DNA of 64,000 bases from Prorocentrum cordatum (GCA_963575745.1 CAUYUJ010009546.1:208501-272500), one strand, 5' to 3'. Numbered from the stretch's first letter, positions 29,191 through 41,509 are shown. Notes: generated by a model not told the origin, from the sequence alone. Numbers and translations are program-made.

Positions 29191-30480
29191 CGACGTGTAC
29201 GCTGGGGTTTGGCTTGCGACCGGGGAGCACGACGCTGTCCTCGTCGGGCCTCCTTGGGGCGCGGCGGGTGGCTCTTTCGAGGTCCTCGCCCGCCCCCAGG
29301 GTGCCCCCCAGGTTGCCAATTGCTAGCCTCACCCTGTGGAGTCGCCGAGATCGATGCTGAGGCAATTCTCGGACACACCCGTCCGGGCCTGAGGTTCACC
29401 TGGCTGCAGGCATCCCTCAAGCTCTGAGCCTGAGCCGGTTTTTCATGAATCTGACCTGTAGGGTTCGGGTTCACATGCGAGCGGACTGAAATAACGGGTT
29501 CGAGTGCGCGGGCAGTCGAGCGTAAGGCGCCTGCGTGAGGTCGCGCGCAAGTGCCCTTGTCTCCAATGTACTGTTCCGCGCTGGTGGCCAGCGGAAGCCA
29601 CCGCGCAAGGTCGCCATGCCATCGCGCGTAAGACCCGTCTCTGTTCGTAGCTCATGAGGGGGCCACCCGCCTTGCGGGGGGGCACTCCTCCGGCCAGGAT
29701 GCGGTTCGAAGTCTCAGGCGTTCGATCGGCTTCTTCGCTTCTCGGCGGTTCGGTGGGCGTTTCTTTTGGCTCCGGGGAGGCCCGAATGCATATTTCTTCA
29801 TTCGAGCTCTCTAGAGCTTCCTACGTCCCCAAAGGCGCCAACAGGCTCCCGATCACCCTCAAATGCAAGTTCAACGGCTTTGGCGACGCCTCGTGGACGT
29901 TCGTCGGGTTCGTCGGGCTTCCAGGATCTCTCGAAGAGTATCGGGAGACGGCCAACATTGCTCAGCATTGCTTCCAAGACGCCTCAATGACAGCCAGCTT
30001 ACTCCAGAACCACGTCCAAGAGGCCCTGGGTGGCCACCTGCATTCCCCAAACCAGTTTAACAGGCCCCAACAACGTCCCCAACACTCAAAGATGGCCCAG
30101 CATAGCTTCCAACACGGCCCACCCCCAGGACCTTAGCCCTCAGACAACCCCAAGACACCTCGAACGCTCCACCGACTGCCCTTTCCGACTCCTCCACTCT
30201 TCTGCCAAACTTTGATAAATCAAATCACAGCGCCCTCACGAAGCTTCCAAGCTACTCCCTCCTGACGAACGTTGTAGACACCTGCCCCGCCGCACCCCCG
30301 AGCGCGCGCCCACGCGCGCGCGCGCCCGTCGTCCACTTGCCGTCGTGTTTTGCGGTTGCCTTCCACTTCCATGGCCCTATACATGCTGCTGGGTCCAGTC
30401 CAGGGGCCGCCTCTCGGTCCACGCATTGTCCTCACTATGCGCTACACCAAGATTTTACAGCAAATCGCAGCAAGCTTCAC
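29191..30480. other. Unassigned spacer
   Basis: No supported gene. A plus-strand frame of 160 codons at 29,654-30,136 has no recognisable domain, and its end is repetitive (CCAACA, TTCCAA words). A GCGCGC run lies at 30,315-30,326. Confidence 0.35.
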
Positions 30481-30504
30481 GTTTTATGTGTATGTGTGCA
30501 TATA

Positions 30505-30549
30505 TGTATATATATATATATATATATCTTTATATATATATATATATAT
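30505..30549. repeat. (TA)n microsatellite
   Basis: Two runs of TATATA separated by a CTT interruption, followed by GTCCACATACCC. Next to it, a TGTGTACACG duplication lies at 30,658-30,682. Confidence 0.9.
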
Positions 30550-31024
30550 GTCCACATACCCTCGAGTGGATTTCTCCTTGGCCTCGTGGGAAGGGTCGCG
30601 GTGTATAAATTACTACCACGAGCCAGTGATCCAAAACGCACCAGTCGGCGGCCGTTTGTGTACACGTGTGTGTGTACACGTGCTTGTGACGTAGGATGGG
30701 CGGGAGGTGAAGGATGTCATTCGTGGCGCGAGCACGCCTAGCTTGTCGCATGCCCTCTCCCTCCCCTCCGGCTGCCTCTGAGGGTCCAGACCCGACAGGC
30801 ACTCCAGCACTGGAAGGGCGCGCGCCCTGCTCCCACCCTGCCTGCTCCCCCCTGCTCTCCCCTGCCTCGTCCTCCCCTCCCTTCTGCCCGTCCAGCCGCC
30901 GAGCTGGCGACGCGCCACTCGATCCCCGAGCTTACCGTGCTCCCTCCTGTCCGCTTGCTGGAGCGGTCGAGCGACATCAGCTCCGAGATCACAGTGGCCT
31001 TCGACGAGGATTGCAAGCGCACGA

Positions 31025-31320
31025 GCTGCCACGAAGAGAGCGAGGAGGAGGCGGAGGACCAGGAGAGGAGGAGGAGGAGGAGGAGGAGGAGGAGCAGGAG
31101 GAGGAGGAGGAGGAGGAACATGAGGAAGATGAGGAGGAGGATGAGCAGGAGGAGGAGGAGGAGGAAGAGGAGGAGGGAGAGGAGGAGGAGGAGGAGGAGG
31201 AGGAGGAGGAGGAGGAGAAGCAGGAGGAGGACGAGGAGAAAGAGAAGGAGGGGGGGGAGGGGGAGGAGGAGAAGGAGGAGGAGGAGGAGGAGGAGGAGGA
31301 GGAGGAGGGAGGAGCAGGGA
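31025..31320. repeat. (GGA)n polypurine tract
   Basis: About 300 bp of nearly uninterrupted AGG/GAG on the plus strand. It forces poly-Glu, poly-Arg and poly-Gly frames, which are not taken as genes. Confidence 0.95.
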
Positions 31321-31555
31321 TAGCAGTGGGGAGGGCATGCCCCAAGACGCTGCGCGATCTCCTATCAGCGCCGGCGCAGCGCAGAAACGGCGGGCCCCGC
31401 AGATCCCCCGAGGTCGTGGCGCCTACTCGCGGCTGCACTACGACCAGAACGCCAACCTCTATCTGCAGGTGCCGGCCGAGGGGCTCGGTCCGAGGGCCGC
31501 CGCTGCAGGGGACGGCTGCCGCAGCTGCTGGGGGTGCTGCCGCCTCCATTGGGAC

Positions 31556-31712
31556 ATGTGACCTTTCGCCAGAGTGACCTTTGGTGCGGGCCCAATGGGG
31601 TCCCCCGATCGCCGAACGCGAAGGGACAGTTGCGTCTTGCGCGCTTGGGTTTGTCCCCTCCCGCGGCTCCCCGAAAGCCGCGTACCAAAGGTCACTCTTT
31701 CCCAGGATCACT
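31556..31712. mobile_element. TIR/fold-back element, GTGACC-GGTGCG family (copy 2)
   Basis: The left arm contains AGAGTGACCTTTGGTGCG. The reverse complement of the right arm contains AGAGTGACCTTTGGTACG, and outer GTGACC/GTGATCC words also pair. Total 157 bp. The central part, including CTTGCGCGCTTGGGTTTG, recurs in altered form at 34,255-34,360 (CTTGCGCGCTTAGATTTG). Confidence 0.6.
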
Positions 31713-31939
31713 TCTGCGTGTAGCCGATGGTAGAGACGGGGGCCACTGCAAACGGGAACCGCCAGAGCGCTGGAGCTTGGAGGATGCTGCAAAGGCAGGG
31801 TTGCATTGACTCGGGCTGGCGTGCAGGATCCTACAGGATTCTACAGGATTCTGCAGAGCCCGACAGACTTCGGTGTACATTGACCCGGGCAAGCAGATCC
31901 CCAAGTGGCTGACCACGCTGGGCTACGCATCCCTCGCCA

Positions 31940-32520
31940 GATTCACCTCCTGGTGCGGGCCCACGGGGATTTGGGATCCCGCCAGCATTGGGTGGTGCGC
32001 CTGGGTTGCTTGGATTTCGCTTTCCCTGCGCTTGTAACTTGCGGCTCTGAGAGCGACCCTTCGCCGAGTGACCTCTGGTGCGGGCCCACAGGGATCCCGT
32101 CAGCACTGGGTGGTGCGCCTGGGTTGCTTGGATTTGGCCTTCCCTGCGGCTTTCACTCGCGGTTTTGAGAGTGGCCCTTCGCCGGACCGACGTCTGGTGC
32201 AGGCCCACAGGGTCAGAGGCGGCCTAACCGGCCCCTAGCAAACCATCCCCTTCCGTGACGTCCCCCTCGCCTCACCCCAAGGCGTGCGTATGCTGCCGGA
32301 GGGAAGCCTGGAGGGCGCGGGGGACGTCACGGAAGGTGTTCGTCACGGTAGGCCGCGCCAGACCAAGGAAGGTGTTCGACACGGAAGGCGTTTGACAGGG
32401 ATCTCGCCAGCAATAATTGGCGCGTTTGGATTGGTTGGATTTGGCCTCCCCAGCGGCCCCCTAAAGCCCCGCACCAAAGGTCACGATTTTGGTCCAGGGC
32501 CACTGCTGGGTGCAGCCGAC
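31940..32520. repeat. Tandem and inverted copies of the GGTGCGGGCCC family
   Basis: Units starting GGTGCGGGCCCACRGGGAT lie at 31,952 and 32,078, with a third start (GGTGCAGGCCCACAGGG) at 32,197, about 120-126 bp apart. Each carries GGGTGGTGCGCCTGGGTTGC. An oppositely oriented end (GCACCAAAGGTCACG) lies at 32,472. This is probably a duplicated TIR element. Confidence 0.6.
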
Positions 32521-32954
32521 TCTGTGTCAGGGCCGACCCAAGGCAGCGCGCCCGAGAATGACCAGTCGGGCTATCCGCGGGAGCTCTTTAACGATCCACC
32601 CGCATGTGCTCTTGGCTGGTAATGGAACTCGTCCCTCCCCTCTTCGTCCGTCCCCTCATCATCATAATGGAGGTTCGCATCTCCCCCCACCGATCATCAG
32701 CAGTGGCCGCCGCAGCCGCCGGGGAATAAGTACTTTTTACCAGCGGGGTCTCAATCCGTCCATATGTTGATGCTTCGCATATCCCCACCAGCAGATCCAG
32801 AATCGATGCCCAGGGGAGTTGAGGTGATCAGCGGAGTTAGTTGGGGAGCATGCCAAATAATCAAGGGCGGGGGAAGCCGTCCGATACTCCAAGAGAGGGA
32901 GGATGGTGGAGGGGAAGGAGGAGGGTGAAGATGAGGAAGGAGGAATAGACAGTG

Positions 32955-33009
32955 GACAAGCAGCAGGAGGAGGAGGAGGAGGAGGAGGAGGAGGAGGAGG
33001 AGGAGGAGG
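32955..33009. repeat. (GGA)n polypurine tract, short
   Basis: About 18 GGA units on the plus strand preceding the CTTGGGGCC repeat. Confidence 0.93.
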
Positions 33010-33680
33010 GGCGTCTTGGTGAGCTCAGGGCCGTCTGTGAGCGTCTTGGGTGCCTCGGGGATGCTCTTGCTCTTGGGGGCCTCTTCGGAGCCTCTTGGAG
33101 ATATCTTGGGCGCCTCTTGGGGCCGTCTGGGCGCCTCTTGGGGCCATCTTGGGGCGCTCTTGGGAGCCTTAGGTGCGCTCTTGAGGCCATCTTGGGGCCC
33201 TCCTGGGGCCCTCCTTGGCTCTCTTCTTGGGAGCTATGGAGCGCTTCTGGGGCCATGATGGAGGCCATCGATCAGAGGAGAGAGGGTCCTCTATGTGCGT
33301 CCCCCCTCCGGGGCCCCACAAATCGCCTCTTGGTGCCCTCTTGGGATGCTCTTGGGGCGATCTTGGACGCTCTAGGGGCCGTCTTGGGGGCCTCTTGGGC
33401 CTCTCTTGGGGCTCTCTTGGGCCATCTTGGGGCCATATTCAGGCCTCTGAAGCGCATCGGAAGCGAACAGGCGAGAAGGCACAACTCATTGATTTTCCGT
33501 ATGTTATTTGACGGATGTTGGCTTCCGGGGAGGTCCCGAAAGAGCTCCGAGAGCACCTGGAACTGTCTTGTGGCCCTCTTGGTGCCCCTTGGAGGCATGA
33601 TGGACGTCATCTTGAGCGACCTCGTGCTATCTTGAGCCATCTTGGAGGCCACCTTTGAGCATCAGAGGCCCTCTCGGAGC
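33010..33680. repeat. Degenerate CTTGGGGCC minisatellite (locus 1)
   Basis: Words such as GCCTCTTGGGGCCATCTTGG recur irregularly at roughly 15-30 bp. Frames through it give Leu/Gly/Trp-rich pseudo-proteins (LLGPSWGALG). Similar sequence occurs at 46,195-46,480 and 51,150-51,800, so this is a dispersed repeat, not a gene. Confidence 0.75.
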
Positions 33681-36600
33681 CATCTTGAGCGAAAAAGGGC
33701 CCTCTGATGACTCGCGGCACCCCCCCGTCCAGGTCCAGGGGAGGGGTAAGCCCCTCCCCGAAGGGGAAGAAGGAGTTTTGGAAGAGGGAAGCAAAAATAT
33801 CGTTAGACCACCTGCGCCCAGAGGGCTGGTGGGATTAGTTCCCAGTGCTGGGGAGGTTATGAAAGACCAATCGCGGTTATTCGATTGTTCTCACCGGCAT
33901 GGCCTTGCGGGCCCAGAAGGGATCAGTGGCAACGTTCGGCTCAGGGCGGATGAATCGACCCCGAATCGCCCATTCATCGCTGGAAGAGGCCCGATAGCCC
34001 ACCCCCGCCCAGGAACGTGTAATTTCGCCCTCGGGGGCCCATCGCCGATCTATCGGCGATGTGTCACCAGGCCTGAGCTGGTACACCCCTAGCTCGGCGG
34101 CTCCCCAGAGGGCGTGGCGAGAGGGGGATGGCCTTCTCAGAAAGACAGGGCCCTTCTCAGAAGGGCCTCCGCCTTCTCAGAAGACCGCCTCCCTCGCGCC
34201 TCCCCCTTTTTCAGGCGCCGCCAATTGGTTTTGCCCCTCGAGGGAGTCCCCCCAGCGCTGGCTTGCGCGCTTAGATTTGGACTCCGCGCGCCCACCAAAA
34301 ACCGCGCGCAAGAGTTTCCTCTTGCGTAGGGTTGCTCTTGCGCGTAGCCGATGTCGAAGGCCGAGGCGCCCGCTAACCGAGCCCGCCTCCAAGCGGCCTG
34401 GTAGGGGTATCTCCTGCGCGATCGTGTCTGAGAGGTCGCCATGCAGGAATATGTTCCTGAATGTTTTCACCGTGCTCGGCCTTTCGGTACGCTCCCGGGG
34501 GCCCCGGGACCCTCTGACGACAGCTTAGGATGAGGGGATGGTTCGGAGGGAAGCCCCGGGGTCCAGGGCCTGTCTCCCTCTGGAACCCACGCCGTTGCTG
34601 GTGGTGCTGGGGCTGGAGTGGCTGGCGGGAGGGGCCCCGATGGGCCAGATCCAAATGCCCGTTCGAAGCACTGGGGAACTGACCGGAAGGCTGATACAGT
34701 CTCAGTCTCTACCCATTTTGTCTCGAGGTATCGGGTCAATCAATCTCCCGTTAACGGGGAGGGGCAGCGAAAGTAGGGCAATCGGGAGAGGGGGGAGGGC
34801 CCGGCGGCGAGGGGGATGGACGGAGGGTGGAGAACCAGTAGGGGGCGGGAGGTCGGCGAAGCGGAGCAGGAGGACAGAGGATGGAGGTGACCCGGCACGC
34901 ATCATGTTTTCTACACGTGCGCCCTGGGTGCATGTTGCACATGCAATGCGACGGCATGCCGATTATGTTGACCAGGCGACCTCAGGGCTCGGTGTGGCGT
35001 TGCGTGTTTCTGCCACACGGTTTATGATTTACCATCCGCGCGATGCAGTACAACATTTGCATGTGCAAAGGGGAGAGGCGGAATAATGGGGCGAGCAGTA
35101 GCTGAATGAACCGGGGGATGATACGTATTGTGCGGAGGCAGAAGATGATGGTATCTAACACTATGACATTTAGTCATTTAGTCGATGCCACAGGTCTCTT
35201 GGCATCCTGCATGTGCGCATCTCGAGCATATACGCAGTCAGCGGAACACACATTCGATCAACACCCAAATCCAGAGCACGTGAATAACAGACGTGCGAAT
35301 TCGCCCGGGCAATGGGGCACCACATCCGATTATACATGAAAGCCTTCATGTCAAAGGCAACATGGGTTCAGATTTCGTGTGGGATGAATGGAACCCCTGG
35401 GCCTTTTATAAGGACATGGCGCGAAATTTAATTACATGGCACGAAGTTCAGACCACATGCAATACGGTCGGGGACGTCTGCTTAGCGTATCGCTCCGCCG
35501 GTTCTGGCCCACCACGCTTCGGCGCGACACGCCAGCAATTTTTCAGCCCGCCAGCGCCACCGTTCCGATCCTTTGCCCGCCCCCCGCCCCGCGAAGCGGA
35601 GTTACACGCTGTCCGCCTGCATGGCATAGCATGTTGCCGGGACCGCCGCCGATGCACGCCAAGAGAAGAAGCTCCTGACCGCAGGCGCTCTCCACACGTC
35701 CACAGATTTCGCGCGGCCGCGGGTCGGGGAGCGGCGTGGATCGGACGTCCGTGGTGAGGTACGCGAGGGGCAGTTGGCGGGCCTTTGGTGCGCATGCGGA
35801 CGGGTGCCGATCGTGATGTGCACGCATGTGTTGCAGATGGCGCGCTCCAGACAGAACCTCGCCTTCGGCCAATCTCGCGTACGGCGGAAGCCAGTGGACG
35901 GACAGTGGAAGCCGGCGGAAGTGAAACGGCGGCATGTGTGCTGGCTGAAGCCGGCGGAAGGCGGCGGGACTTACTTTAACCGTCCACGTTTTTGGATACA
36001 TGGTTTCTGGAGTCGGCAACATGGCCTCATGTCTGATTCTAGCCATCTATTTTTACCGCATTGCAGCCACTGGGGATGTAGCTTTTGTGTCATGCCCGTA
36101 TTCGGCCAAGCAATACCACCAATAATGCGTATACCGTTGGCGTGCAATCGCCATTGATTGTCGGATAATAATGGAGTGGCCCTTTATGTGTTCACGATTC
36201 TGGAATGCATAGTCGAAGTCCTCCTTTTCAGACTTGCACGCGTGCCACTTGTTGAACACGCGGTAGGCGGCGCATGTGCTTGCGCGTCGCAGGCGGCGCT
36301 TGCGTTTCCCGGCTTGTATAACAGCGTATCCCATCGACGCACCACCACCGTAAGTTTGTTGTCTGTTTTGCAGTCCTGGATTCTTTCGATCCCCCGCATT
36401 GGGCCAAGGTACGTGGCGCGAAGCGGTGGCTGATCTTCCCACCAGAGTGTGGCCCTATGCTGTATCCGTACCCGAAGGCTGGGAGACCCCCTGGTAGACG
36501 GCATTTTTTGACAGGAGCAGACGAGTGCAGGAGTTCGGGGGGACGCGTTGCAGTGCCCAGTGGAAAGAAATCGGCACGCCGCAGAAGCCTCACAATAAAT

Positions 36601-37149
36601 CAGATATCGAAGCCATTGGCACAGGTGTATCCCAATAAGCGGCGCAGCCGATTTGACATCTGACGTGGGAGGGCAAGCGGAGGTAGTACCAATTGCGCGG
36701 GGATGCTTGGGCAACAGGAGGCCGTGAGTCTGCAGCCCAGTGCCTTGTTCTATTCGCAGGCTGGCCATTAGTTCGAACTTGGCTATGATAAGATTGGGTG
36801 CGTTGCCGTGCCAGCGCAGCGTATTCACACAAGCGCATGCCTTCAGCATGCGATACATTCAATCGAGGCCGACCTGGCTCGGACAACAATGCGTTGACAC
36901 TCACATGGCAGAGCAAGTCCCTTGAGGTGTTTGGGATGTTGACGCAATGCCAGTCAGGATAGTATGCAGTCGGACTGGATCGCCTCTTGGAAAAGCCCTA
37001 GGTCTTGCGTGCTCACCCCTGCAAAGTCTGGCTGTGCATTTCTATGTGGAGGAGTCTTGCGATGGATTGGACGGGGGCAAGGGGGTGATTGAGGAGGGAT
37101 GGAAGTGTAGTTGGGGAGTGTCTCGGTCAAACGTGTGACAAGGAGACAT
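33681..37149. other. Long spacer without supported genes
   Basis: Mixed sequence with lower GC than the rest (35.1-36.7 kb). Paired CTTCTCAGAAG-type words lie at 34,133-34,190. A GGAAGCCGGCGGAAG duplication at 35,890-35,965 has a weak counterpart at 55,630-55,700. ORFs are all under 170 codons without motifs. Confidence 0.4.
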
Positions 37150-38150
37150 GCCTTGCCACGCTGGCAGCCCCAGGGCCGACAAAGCGTTGCCAACCTCTGG
37201 CCCCTCGCACACGAGCTGATTCCAGCACCGTAGCGAAGAGGAGCCAAATGGGAGCTGATAGCGTGTGCCCCAGCTCTCCGCGCCAGCCTGCCCCCAAGCC
37301 AGCGCCCCCCTGCCATCTCTCCCACGCGCTGCTGCTCCGCCCACGCGCTGATCCCAGCAGCTGATGATGCGTGGCTTCTGGCACTGCATCCCGCTGCAGC
37401 CATTGCCTGCTGTCTCGCACTGGCACCGCTGCTGCCGTTGTCTGCACGCGCTCTCGGACTGCTGCACGCGCACTCGCGAGCCTCCCCCGCACAGGCTGGT
37501 CCCAACGCTGTACCCGATCGCGTCTGCTGTCGCGCCCATGGACTGGCTTCGGTGATGGGCCCAGCGCTGCAGCTGATGACGTTGGACTCGCGTCCTTTCT
37601 CCACACCTGCTGCAAGTGCCTGCCCGTTCGCACGCCTTGGCATTCGCGCACAGCCTACCCCCAGCATCGCAGCATATGATGTCTGCACGTGCACGTCCCT
37701 TCTTGCACGACATCTTCCAAGCAGGGGTTTCTGATGATGTCGGCTCACACGCTCTCGCCCGACATGATCCCATCATTGTGGCTGACGATGTCGGCTGGCA
37801 TTTGTTGTCGCACGAGCAAGTTCCAGCGTTTTTGTCGATGATGTCTTCTCGGACGCCCTCGCCATTCTCAGCGTTGTGGTTGACGAGCTCGGGCTCCAGC
37901 TTCGCCTCACACCTCTCGCAGGATATTGTACGACCAGCTTGCCGTTCGCCCTTCTCGCACGCCCTGATCCCAGCGCCGTGGCTGATGACATCGGGCTCCA
38001 GCTTCGCATTCCACCTCTCGCTCAGTGGCGGCAGGGCATGCTGCCGCTGCCCACCCTTTTCGCATCCGTTGTATCCAGCACTGTTTCTGACACGCTCGAG
38101 CTCCAGCTTCGCCTCCTGCTTCTCGCAGAGTCGGACCCGCCAGTTCTCTA
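37150..38150 (-). pseudogene. Decayed pentatricopeptide-repeat (PPR) gene
   Basis: On the minus strand successive segments resemble the 35-residue PPR unit of dinoflagellates: CEKGGQRQHALPPLSERWNA, KLEPDVISHGAGIRACEKGE, CEAKLEPELVNHNAENG, and in another frame AGISAWAEQQ and LRYGAGISSCARGQRLATLC. The 105-bp unit spacing is kept for about nine to ten units, but the frame changes repeatedly and helix residues are lost. PPR proteins bind organellar RNA in sequence-specific fashion; this copy cannot. Upstream (38,170-38,540) the frame holds two to three copies of a short Ala/Glu-rich repeat (RSAHAATEGS, RSAHEATEGS). Confidence 0.75.
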
Positions 38151-38661
38151 TGTCGTCTCGCGTAAGAACCGCCCCTGGATCGTCGCTCACATGGCTTCGT
38201 CGCTTCGTCGCGCTTCGGCCGTCAAGAGCCTCTGCCTCTTCTCCGCTCGTGGGCGCCTCTGCCGTCTCAGAGCCTTCCGTCGCTTCGTGGGCGCTTCGGC
38301 CGTCAGGCACATTCGCCTCTCCCCCGCCTGTGGGCGCTGCTGCCGGCCCAGAGCCTTCCGTCGCCGCATGGGCGCTTCGTGGGCGCCGCACAGCTGGCAC
38401 CCATGCACTGCACAGCCTTTCTCTGGCAACACCGCTCACGGAGCACATACTGCGCCACACAGTCGCCCAGGGCGGCCACTGGCAGCCGCGCCTTGACCCC
38501 TGACCTCGCGCCCCCCTGAGAGGCCGCTCGGGGTGGCCGTTGGGCATCAGTCCCGGGCGCGTGACGGCACGGCCGTCCCTTTGGAGGATGCCGACCTCCC
38601 TTCAGGGCGCCAGGGCGGGGACAGTGAGCACACCGTACACGAATCGGCCACGCACTCGGAG

Positions 38662-38760
38662 AAGTGTCTTAGAAGCATTCGTGTTTCTCACAGGCGCGGG
38701 CCTTGTCTGTAGACGTAGGGCCCGCACCTTCGAAGAAGCGGCTTCCTTCCTAAGAAGCTT
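38662..38760. other. Short fold-back element, AAGAAGC family (copy 1)
   Basis: Left GTCTTAGAAGC and right CTTCCTAAGAAGC flank the core GGCGCGGGCCTTGTCTGTAG. An inverted copy lies at 55,788-55,855. Similar CTTCT(C/T)A-bounded segments occur at 34,133-34,190 and 41,908-41,975. Confidence 0.45.
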
Positions 38761-39236
38761 TCCCCACTCCCCCTAACCCCCTTTATGCGCGCCGCCAAAC
38801 AGAGACGTGGAGCGGGGAGCAGGGTCCCACCTCCTCCCTCCCCATACCTCCGACGTCGTGCTGTTTGGTCTCGCCGTGGTCCGCAGGAGGTCTGGACTTG
38901 TCTCCCTGGGCCAGAGTTCCGTCCAGAGGCCGAAGACGAAGGAACGCTTGCCGCCACGTGTTGGTGTTCAGCTTCTCCCGGATCTGAGGGGAGGAGGTGG
39001 AAAAGGAGGGGGGGGGGAGTACAGTAAACCCAGTACCCGCCAACGGTGATTAGAAAACGCCCACCCCTTGAGTCTCTTCCTCGTGAGCGCCTACAAGAGT
39101 TCCGCTTCACATCCCCGTGTTGCAAAGGAGTTGCCGTTACTGGTTGTGGCTGGAATGGCGGCGGCGAGGTGAGACCAGAAAGTCCGGGCAATTGTCCAGC
39201 GAGGGCCCCGTTTTGGAGCACGCGCCTGGCATTGAC
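38761..39236. other. Unassigned spacer
   Basis: GC-rich with G-runs near 39,010-39,020. No gene is supported. Confidence 0.35.
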
Positions 39237-39730
39237 ACCTACGGGAACTCTGTAGCCAGAGCCCCGACTTGAAAAGGAGCCGCCCTCTATCCGTGTAATG
39301 CCTGCGCAATCTTCGGAGGAAAGAGCAGAAGAGGTCAGGAAGTCTCAAGCGAAAGTCCCGTTTTGAACATGAGCAGCTCCTATTTGTGTAATTGGTTGAA
39401 GCTTTGCAGACGAATGCGCGCGGCGCTAAGGAGAGAGCCACGTACCCCCTCCGCCCCCCCGTCCATCTGTGGAACCTTTTGAAACGAACGCGCGCGGCGC
39501 TAAGGCGACCACCTCTCCATCCGTGTAACTGCAGGGAGATGTTAAGGCGAAGATGCATGGCGCTGAGGCGAGAGCCACATTTCCCATCATCCGTGTAGTT
39601 GCTACGGTTTGTTAGGACGAATGCGCGCAGTGCTAAGGCGAGAGCCACCTTTTCGCCCGCCATCGGTTCGTATAGTTGTTGGGATACTCAAGCTCGGGTG
39701 CAATGAACGTGGAGAAAGTCTCAGGCGAAA
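39237..39730. repeat. Degenerate tandem repeat of about 65 bp
   Basis: The words CATCCGTGTARTTG, ACGAATGCGCGCRGYGCTAA and GGCGAGAGCCAC recur in the same order at least four times. Related fragments occur at 41,150-41,215 and 41,355-41,410. Confidence 0.7.
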
Positions 39731-40016
39731 CGCCTGGCCTGGTCTACCGACAAGTTAGGTGGCCAGACGAGGGGGAGTTGTCCATATGGACACAGGGTCG
39801 AGGAGGAGGAAGATGAGTCGTGCAGTTCAGGACAGGAGCACTTGCCACATAGTGTGCACCGCTCACCTCGCACCGACCTGTACCAAACAGGCATGCCAGC
39901 TTCATCGGGGCGTGCGGAACGCGAAGCGTTCATAATAGCGTTCGTAATAAAATGTGACCCACCGAGCCTGCACCGCAAAGGCTTAGCGGTGTTGGGTTGC
40001 CTGCCCGCCCTGATGG
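39731..40016. other. Unassigned spacer
   Basis: Short stretch without recognisable gene between the 65-bp repeat and a GGA tract. It begins near CAGGCGAAACGCC, a word also found at 45,272. Confidence 0.3.
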
Positions 40017-40019
40017 TGG

Positions 40020-40128
40020 CAGGGAGGAGGAGCAGGAGGAGGAGGAGAAGGAGGAGAAGAAGGAGCAGGAGAATGAGGAGGAGCAGGAGGAAGAGGAGGA
40101 GGAGGAGGAGGAGGAGGAGAAGATAGCG
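40020..40128. repeat. (GGA)n polypurine tract
   Basis: AGG/GAG trinucleotides with a few GAA variants on the plus strand. Confidence 0.93.
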
Positions 40129-40884
40129 CGGAGGACTGGAGGAGGACACTTTTCTTGCGTCGCCAAAGTTCTCAGGGCTCCCTCTTTTCGTCCTGTGCCC
40201 GTGTCCGCCCGCCCACTAGACCGCCTACGTCATGCTTCTTTCGCAGCGTCGATTCCAAGAGCTCTCAATTGAGAACGCGTAGGAAAGCTGTTGCGGGACG
40301 CGCTGGAATTTCCTGCAATTTGCTGCGGGGATGCATGCCCGACAGTCGTGTACAGGAAGGCGGCCTGGCCCAACCTGCTGGCTCATTGTCAAACCGTGAG
40401 CTCTCTCAACAAGTCATCGGGGGGAAATTTGACTACAGCCAGCCATTCCCGGGGACGGGTTTGTCATCCCGAGCGGTTTTTTAGCCGCCCCAGTCGCCGG
40501 CGAGGGCCGACGAGAGTCGAAAGTTACCAAAACCTTCTGGATTTCTTTCGCAACGCAAGGGGGTCGGGGATTCACGCACGCCTCTTGCCCGACCCGAGGG
40601 GCACCCGCTGGACCGGAAGGCCCGCCTCGACCCAGAGGAGCCTGTGGCACTCCCCGGGGGGGGAGAGCGCCGCCATGGGCCCGCGTTGCAGCAGTAGCAG
40701 CAGCAGAAGCATGAGCAGCAGGATCATACGGGGGGGAAGGGACCAGAACACACGTCACTGATGATGCAGCACGCCCTTCCATCCCGAATCCCCCTCCACC
40801 AGAGGAGGGACACACAAGATTGCATGACGAGCCCGCGTTGCATTTCGCATTGCGTAGCGAGCCCGCCGTGGGCGCCAATTGTCT

Positions 40885-41015
40885 GTCAGCTCGACGCTTG
40901 TAGATCGCGGGTGGGTCGCGGGCCGCGGGCGGGTCGCGGGCGGTCTCAAGCGGGTTGCGGGTGGATCGCGGGCCGGTCGTTGGGTGGGCTTCGGGCGGGT
41001 CGCGGGTGAGGATGG
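40885..41015. repeat. GGGTCGCGGGC minisatellite (locus 1)
   Basis: A ten-base unit GGGTCGCGGG with variants repeats about twelve times. The same unit occurs at 43,652-43,760, there with GGGTCGCGGGTGGGTCGCGG. Confidence 0.85.
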
Positions 41016-41509
41016 CGAACACCAGCGACAACAACGAGACGGTGTAGGACCGCTCGGCCCCTTCACTCCAGGTTTGACCAAGGATCTTTACCAGGCGCAA
41101 AAGTTTTGAGAGGGGATCGCCCTCCACCCACGCATCAGTCATAAGATTTAGGAGCAAGCGCACAGCATCGGAGCTAGAGCACGCTTTTCAGTATGAGCAT
41201 CTCTCCATCCGTGTAGCGATCGAGCATGTGAATGCCCAGTGGCCACGGACTGCACGGACATCTTCGCGGCGCTTTCCCTTCCAAGTTGGTATTCTGGGGA
41301 CCGTTTTCGGGCCCTGTGCAATCAAAAATTGGATCCGTTGCAGAAGCGACATCCCTGGAGAGCGCGACTTCGAACATAAGCCGCTCTCTATTTGAGTACC
41401 TGTCGGGGGTGTAAAGGCTTAGAGCCATTTGGTTGAGTTGTGCTGTGAACTCGCGTCATCCTGCCCCCAGGGCAGGCGAGGAAGTGAGGCCAACAAGAGC
41501 GCGAAAACG

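Noticed and set aside
30714-31577. 287-codon plus-strand ORF rich in Glu
   Set aside because: The core is a direct translation of the GGA tract; flanking parts have no recognisable domain.
32952-33635. 227-codon plus-strand Leu/Gly/Trp-rich ORF
   Set aside because: Same minisatellite occurs at two other loci in different frames; the translation follows the repeat unit.
37616-38503. 295-codon plus-strand ORF
   Set aside because: It is antisense to the decayed PPR repeats, which explain the sequence better.
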